Both the position numbers and the translations under genes were made by a program. Source: Coniella vitis (lineage: Eukaryota; Ascomycota; Sordariomycetes; Diaporthales; Schizoparmaceae). From it: a stretch of 64,000 nucleotides of DNA. The notes beneath the pieces were generated by a model. That model worked only from the letters and a program-made list of their open reading frames with translations. It was not told the DNA's origin and did no database searches. The stretch lies in NCBI GenBank assembly GCA_011317545.1, contig WUJK01000002.1, positions 4,673,413 to 4,737,412 of the forward strand, given 5' to 3'. Below are positions 58,120 to 64,000 of this stretch, in pieces. Within the stretch, counting starts at the first letter, position 1. Each line of letters opens with the position of its first letter.

Positions 58120-60600
58120 ACCCTTTCTACGCCTTATACTCTAAGTCTTATACTCTAGTTACCCTAAACCTCTCTATTTATTTACTCTTTTTACTCTAAG
58201 TCTTATACTCTAGTTACCCTAAACCTCTCTGAATTATTTACTCTTTTTTACTCTAAGTCTTATACTCTAGTTACCCTAAACCTCTCTATATTATTTACTC
58301 TTTTTTACTCTAAGTCTCGCACTCTAATTACCTATAACCTCTCTATACTATTTACTCTTTTTTACTCTAAGTCTCGTACTCTAATTACCCTAGACCTCTC
58401 TATACCTTTTACTCTTTTTTACTCTAAGTCTTATACTCTAGTTACCTTAGACCTCTTTACGCTCTTTATTCTTTATTCCTCTTAGTCTCGTACTCTAGTT
58501 ACCCTGGACCTCTCTACGCCTTTTACTCTTTTTTACTCTAAGTTCCGCATTCTAATTACCTTAGACCTTTCTATACTATTTACTCTTTTTTACTCTAAGT
58601 CTCGTACTCTAATTACCTTAGACCTCTCTATACTATTTACTCTTTTTTACTTTAAGTCTCGCACTCTAATTACCCTAGACCTTTCTATACTATATCTTAT
58701 ACCTTAGTTGCCCTAGATCTCTCTACGCCTCTTACTCCTTTTACTCTAAGTCTCGTACTCTAGTTACCCTTAACCTCTCTATACCGTTTACTCCTTTTTA
58801 CTCTAAGTCTCGTACTCTAGTTACCTTAGACCTTTCTACGCCTTTTACTCTTTTTTACTCTAAGTCTCGTACTCTAGTTACCTTAGACCTCTCTATACTT
58901 TTTACTCTTTTTTACTCTAAGTCTTATACTCTAGTTACCTTAGACCTCCTATGCCTTTTACTCTTTTTTACTCTATATCTCGTACTCTAATTACCCTAGA
59001 CCTTTCTATACTTTTTACTCTCTTTTACTCTAAGTCTCGTACTCTAATTACCCTAGACCTTTCTATGCTTTTTACTCTCTTTTACTCTAAGTCTCGTACT
59101 CTAGTTACTTTAGACCTTTCTACGCCTTTTACTCTTTTTTACTCTAAGTCTCGTACTCTAATTACCCTAGACCTCTCTATACTATTATATTTTTTACTCT
59201 AAGTCTTATACTCTAGTTACCCTAAACCTTTCTATACTTTTATACTTATTTACTCTAAGTCTTATACTCTAGTTACCTTAGACCTCTCTATACTATTTAC
59301 TCTTTCTTACTCTAAGTCTCGTACTCTAATTACCCTAGACCTCTCTATACTATTTACTATTTTTTACTCTAAGTCTTATACTCTAATTACCTTAGACCTC
59401 TCTATGCCTTTTACTCTTTTTACTCTATATCTCGTACTCTAATTACCTAGACCTTCCTATACTTTTTACTCTCTTTTACTCTAAGTCTCGTACTCTAATT
59501 ACCCTAGACCTTTCTATGCTTTTTACTCTCTTTTACTCTAAGTCTGTACTCTAATTACCCTAGACCTTTCTATGCTTTTTACTCTTTTTACTCTAGTCTC
59601 GTACTCTAGTTACCTTAGACCTCTCTACGCCTTTTAATTTTTTTACTCTAAGTCTCGTACTTTAGTTACCTAGACCTCTCTATACCGTTTACTCCTTTTT
59701 ACTCTAAATCTCGTACTCTAGTTACCCTAGACCTTTCTACGCCCTTTACTCCTTTTTATTCTAAATCTCGTACTCTAGTTACCCTAGACCTTCTATGCTT
59801 TTTACTCTCTTTTACTCTAAGTCTCGTACTCTAGTTACCTTAGACCTCTCTACGCCTTTTAATTTTTTACTCTAAGTCTCGTACTTTAGTTACCCTAGAC
59901 CTCTCTATACTATATCTTATACCCTAGTTGCCCTAGATCTCTCTACGCCTCTTACTCCTTTTTACTCTAAGTCTCGTACTCTAATTACCCTAGACCTCTC
60001 CACGCTTTTTACTATTTTTTACTCTAAGTCTCGTATTCTAGTTACCCTAGACTCTCTATACTATTTACTCTTTTTTACTCTAAGTCTCGTACTCTCGTTA
60101 CCCTAAACCTCTCTACGCTATATCTTATACCCTAGTACCTTAGATCTCTCTACGCCTTTTATACTTTTTTACTCTAAGTATTACACTCTAATCACCCTAG
60201 ACCTCTCTATACTATATCTTATACTCTAGTTACCCTAGACCTTTACGTCTTTTACTCTTTTTTACTCTAAGTCTTATACTCTAGTTACCTTAGACCTCTT
60301 TACGCTTTTTATTCTTATTCCTCTTAGTCTTATACTATAGTTACCCTAGACCTTTCTATACTATTTACTCTTTTTTACTCTAAGTTTATACTTTAGTTAC
60401 CTTAGACCTCTTACGCTCTTTATTCTTTATTCCTCTTAGTCTCGTACTCTAGTTACCCTAGACCTCTTTATACTTCTTATTCTCTATTCCTCTAAGTCTT
60501 ATATTCTAATTACCCTAGACCTCTCTACGCTTTTTACTCTTTTTTACTCTAAGTTTCGTACTCTAGTACCCTAGACTTCTCTATTTAACTTACCCTAGAC
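58120..60600 (+). repeat. Roughly 60-bp satellite, about 40 units
   Basis: Tandem units with the frame TACTCTAAGTCTCGTACTCT, then AGTTACCCTAGACCTCTC and TATACTATTTACTCTTTT. Length varies from 54 to 65 bp by small indels. The site CTCGTACT is often CTTATACT or CTCGCACT. Open frames across the array are artefacts. No gene. Confidence 0.92.
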
Positions 60601-61009
60601 TATCCCTCTTATATTAATATATAAATCCTTTACTAAAACCTTCTAAATTCTAGGTATTATTTATTTTTTTAAATTTTTCTTTTCGGCTTTACCCTAACCC
60701 TTAACTATATTACGTAATATATATATATATAACCTTATATATTTTATTAATTTCTTCTGATTTTTTATATATATTTTAAAGTAATATAACTTAAAAACTC
60801 GCCGAGTTACCCTAGTGCATGCGTGGGGGTAGATACGTACTACGACGTGAGCCGATTTTTTGAAAATCCCATACAAATGAATTTGTCGGCAACTCTAAAT
60901 ATGCTCACGAGCCCACCCAGCGTGCTAGGAGGTAAACCAATGTCGGAAGGGTATCTAAGGAGGGAAAAAAAAAAACCCCGGAGGGCTTGATAAAAAAAAA
61001 TCTATATAT
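60601..61009 (+). other. Unique spacer between two satellites
   Basis: Contains ACCCTAACCC near 60,700 and a GC-richer unique part (60,800-60,990) with a GTGGGGGTAGATACG block and poly-A. No coding region is recognised. Confidence 0.4.
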
Positions 61010-62105
61010 ATATATATATATATCGTATATATAGCTATATGCTATAGGCTATTTAGAAGGTTGCAGAGCCTCTATAGCCACCTACCGCACTATATTCTAT
61101 CGACTTATAGAAGGTTCAGAGCCTCTAAGGTCTATTACCGCACGTTACTCTAGGGCTTTATATACCTAAAAAATCAACTATCGACTATATAGAAGGTTGT
61201 AGAGCCTCTATAGTCTATTACCGCACTCTACTCTAGGGGCTTATATACCCTAAAAATAACTATCGACTTTATAGAAGGTTTATTAGCCTCTAAGGTCTAT
61301 TACCGCACTCTACTCTAGGGGCTTATATACCCTAAAAATCGACTATCGACTATATAGAAGGTTCTAAAGCCTCTATAGTTTATTACCGCACTTTACTCTA
61401 GGGGCTTTATATACCCTAAAAAAACTACTATCGACTTTCTAGAAGGTTCTAAAGCCTCTAAAGTCTACTACCTATCGACTTTATAGAAGGTTCTATAGCC
61501 TCTAAGGTCTATTACCGCACTCTACTCTAGGGGCTTTATATACCCTAAAAATCGACTATCGACTATATAGAAGGTTGCAGAGCCTCTATAGCCACCTACC
61601 GCACTATATTCTATCGACTTTATAGAAGGTTCTAAAGCCTCTAAGGTCTATTACCGTATATTACTCTAGGGGCTTTATATACCCTAAAAAATCAACTATC
61701 GACTATATAGAAGGTTTTTAAAGCCTCTATAGTTATTACCGCACTTTACTCTAGGGGCTTTATATACCCTAAAAAAACTACTATCGACTTTCTAGAAGGT
61801 TCTAAAGCCTCTAAAGTCTACTACCTATCGACTTTATAGAAGTTCTATAGCCTCTAAGGTCTACTACCGCGCTTTACTCTAGGGGCTTTATATACCTAAA
61901 AATCAACTATCGACTATATAGAAGTTGCAGAGCCTCTAAGGTCTATTACAGCACGCTACTCTAGGGGCTTTATATACCTAAAAAACAACTATCGACTATA
62001 AGAAGGTTCTATAGCCTCTAAGGTCTACTACCGTGCTTTACTCTAGGGGCTTTATATACCCTAAAAAATCAACTATCGACTTTATAGAAGGTTTATAGCC
62101 TCTAA
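61010..62105 (+). repeat. 60-88-bp satellite, about 14 units
   Basis: Units begin with CTATCGACTATATAGAAGG, continue with GCCTCTAAGGTCTATTACCG and CTCTAGGGGCTTTATATACC, and end in CTAAAAATC. Short units lack the second half. It lies directly upstream of the decayed OrsD-type gene, as the 72-bp array lies upstream of the first island. Confidence 0.9.
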
Positions 62106-62149
62106 AGTTTAAGATAGAGTCCTCTATACTTAGCTCTAAAAAGGGGAGC

Positions 62150-64000
62150 GAATATTCCTTTCGCTTCCTATATTACCTTCCGAAATATAAGCTTATTATA
62201 TGCCCCTATTGCCAAACAGCTATTATATATAGCGGCTTAGAAAGCATTTAAATAGCCAGCCGCATTCGATTGCAAAATAAAGCTATTAAAGCCGAATATA
62301 TGCCCTGGGCTTTAAGTTTAGAAGGCTTAATCCAAACGGAAGACGAATTAAAGGATTTTAATACTTTTCCTACTAAAGAAGAGCTACCTATTCGGGGGTT
62401 AGGGCTAGAAATAGGCTATAAATGCTTAGAATGCGTATTTCTTACACCTGAAAAATCAACATAAAAAAGCATATCCAAAAAAAGCTATAGCTTAAATTCT
62501 ATAGGACGTCCTAAGAATAAAGCTAAAAAGCTTTATAAATCTCGGATTAATATCCAACGATTCTTTAAAGGAGGCTTTAAAAAGTTCTTATTTTCAGGTT
62601 CAGAAGGTTTCTAAAAGAAAGGTATAGGTGATTTAGGGTTAAACTCTACCCCTAAGGATCCTTCCTATCTTAGGGATCCTTCTAGCCCTAGGGTTACCGT
62701 TAGCCCAGGGTTACCTCTAGCCCTAGGGTTACCGTTAGCCCTAGGGTTACCTCTAGCCCTAGGGCTATCTCTAGCCCTAACCCCGAAGCGAATATTATTA
62801 CTAGCCCTATAGAATCTATAGAAGGGTCGATTCTAATCAGGCCTCTAGTTTCTCTACTAGCGCTATTAATAATACTTAATCGCAAACTAGTAGTATTATT
62901 AGTAGCCCTATTCAGATTCCTAGAACTAAGCGGAATAGGCCCTTTCTATTAAATTCTCGACGAATTTCAGATTCTAGCTCTTCTAAAGAGCCGTTTACTT
63001 CTATAGTAAATAGGCCGTTTATTAGAAGAAACCAGAGGGTTCTTCTTTCGTCGTCTAGTAATAGCGATTCCGAGGGGTCTAATAGCGCTTCGAATAGCTC
63101 TAAATCTATAGATTTAACTACTTTTACTTCGAAAGCTAAATCTATTCGCTTTAAATCCGATATATTATTCGCGATTTAAACGAAAAAGGACGGTCCAAAT
63201 CCCTGGTTACAGAAGCTAGGGGTTATAAACCATCTAAAGCAGAGCTCGTTATCGAAAGCTAAATTAATAGCGCTATTAGACTTTATAAGCCTTCTTTAGT
63301 AGGGGAAGCTATTCCAGAAGACTCTGAATTCCAAGGAAGGGTCTTTTAGAGGTTTATTCCTCTATAGACCGGCTTATTCTCGAGGGTAAAAGGCTAGTAA
63401 ACGGGGGCTTATTCCGAGAGTAACCTTATTAGAGTTAAATCGTCGAAGCTTTGAAAAGAGCCTAAAAAGCCTTTATTTTCTCGTATATCCCTAGAACAGT
63501 CCAACGATATAAGCTCGTTTATAAACGGCTTTTAAGCTATTTATTTCGATCTTTCGATTTAGAGGATTCCGAAAGGCTCCCTTTTATTCTATCGAATAAG
63601 CAAAAAGAAGCTATAGAGGGCTTAAAACTATCGATAGGGGCGATATATCGAGGAATTCCTCGAATTCGTCTTCGAGTGATTTAGAATCGTTAGAAGTAAT
63701 AGCTTATTCCAGAAGCTAGATTCTTCCGTTTTAAATCTACTTATTACCTTACTTTCCGAGCCTATCGAAGGAGGCGAATATACTAGTATTATTATTAGTT
63801 ATATAGCTATTTTGCATATTCGACAGGATAATACCTGGGAAAAGCCAGAGGTTTATAACGCCTTTATATCCGCTATTATTTCGTTTGCCCGGGTCTTTAT
63901 TTTATTATTTTATTATAATAAATACGAAGAGAATATCCAGGGTTTAATAGAGAATAGCGGTTATACGGAAGTAATTAGCTAGGTGCGAAGCTATACCTCT
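62150..64000 (+). pseudogene. Decayed OrsD/DUF3505-type gene, 5' part, running off the window
   Basis: Plus-strand frames, split by stops and at least two frameshifts, show an initial C-P-Y-C finger (about 62,200), then LPIRGLGLEIGYKCLECVFL (about 62,385-62,445), the second finger typical of OrsD proteins, then a Ser-rich region with repeated CCCTAGGGTTACC units (62,680-62,770). A block N-P-W-L-Q-K-L-G follows near 63,205, matching the position of N-S-A-W-V-K-R-V-G-W in the gene at 48,907, and a region near 63,770-63,990 resembles the middle of telomere-linked helicases. The rest lies outside. It contains no CGTACG. Confidence 0.6.

Noticed and set aside
58120..62105. CRISPR-like arrays
   Set aside because: Units are continuous tandem satellites without distinct spacers, in a eukaryotic genome.

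Overview
The window looks like a subtelomeric, repeat-choked piece of a filamentous ascomycete (Pezizomycotina) genome. The evidence is short GT-AG introns, a fungal subgroup-C-type GH18 chitinase beside a LysM protein, chromodomain Ty3/Gypsy retrotransposons, TTAGGG-like repeats, telomere-linked-helicase-type genes, and base composition split between GC-rich gene islands and AT-rich DNA. The AT-rich DNA is nearly devoid of CpA/TpG, as expected from repeat-induced point mutation (RIP). No genus can be named from the sequence alone.

Layout. (1) 1-28,281 is a nest of RIP-mutated LTR retrotransposons. An old element (A0) enters from the left, and its 3' LTR is split twice: by element B (2,271-8,479, minus strand, target duplication ATAAG) and by element C (8,821-28,096, duplication ATTAA). 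C holds a mosaic element D (10,526-25,758), which holds the complete element E (12,804-20,352, minus strand, duplication CGACG). Two solo LTRs sit inside A0 and B. (2) 28,282-37,220 is a GC-rich island with three host genes: a multi-exon GH18 chitinase (minus, one in-frame stop just before the catalytic motif), a divergently transcribed secreted protein with five LysM domains, and an ankyrin-repeat protein. (3) 37,221-47,205 is a TTTA microsatellite and a truncated minus-strand element (H) into which a younger complete element (I, 39,141-45,819, duplication ACTAG) inserted. (4) 47,206-53,560 is a second GC-rich island, saturated with the palindrome CGTACG. It carries a 72-bp minisatellite, a small intact Cys-rich gene and a 1,542-codon telomere-linked-helicase-like gene broken by four stops. 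(5) 53,560-62,105 is purine-rich AT DNA with interspersed TTAGGG pairs followed by three different tandem satellites. (6) 62,150-64,000 is the start of a second, decayed OrsD/DUF3505-type gene that runs off the window.

How parts relate. The chitinase and LysM genes share a 0.7-kb divergent promoter region, a pairing known for subgroup-C chitinases. Family-A retroelements repeatedly carry an antisense module between pol and the 3' LTR: a tRNA-like sequence plus a coiled-coil ORF. The most unusual object is the CGTACG island. About 60 copies of one palindrome cover 6.1 kb across both genes and spacers and in all three codon phases. The large gene combines two zinc-finger-like motifs, a middle part resembling a tyrosine recombinase, and a RecQ-like helicase.
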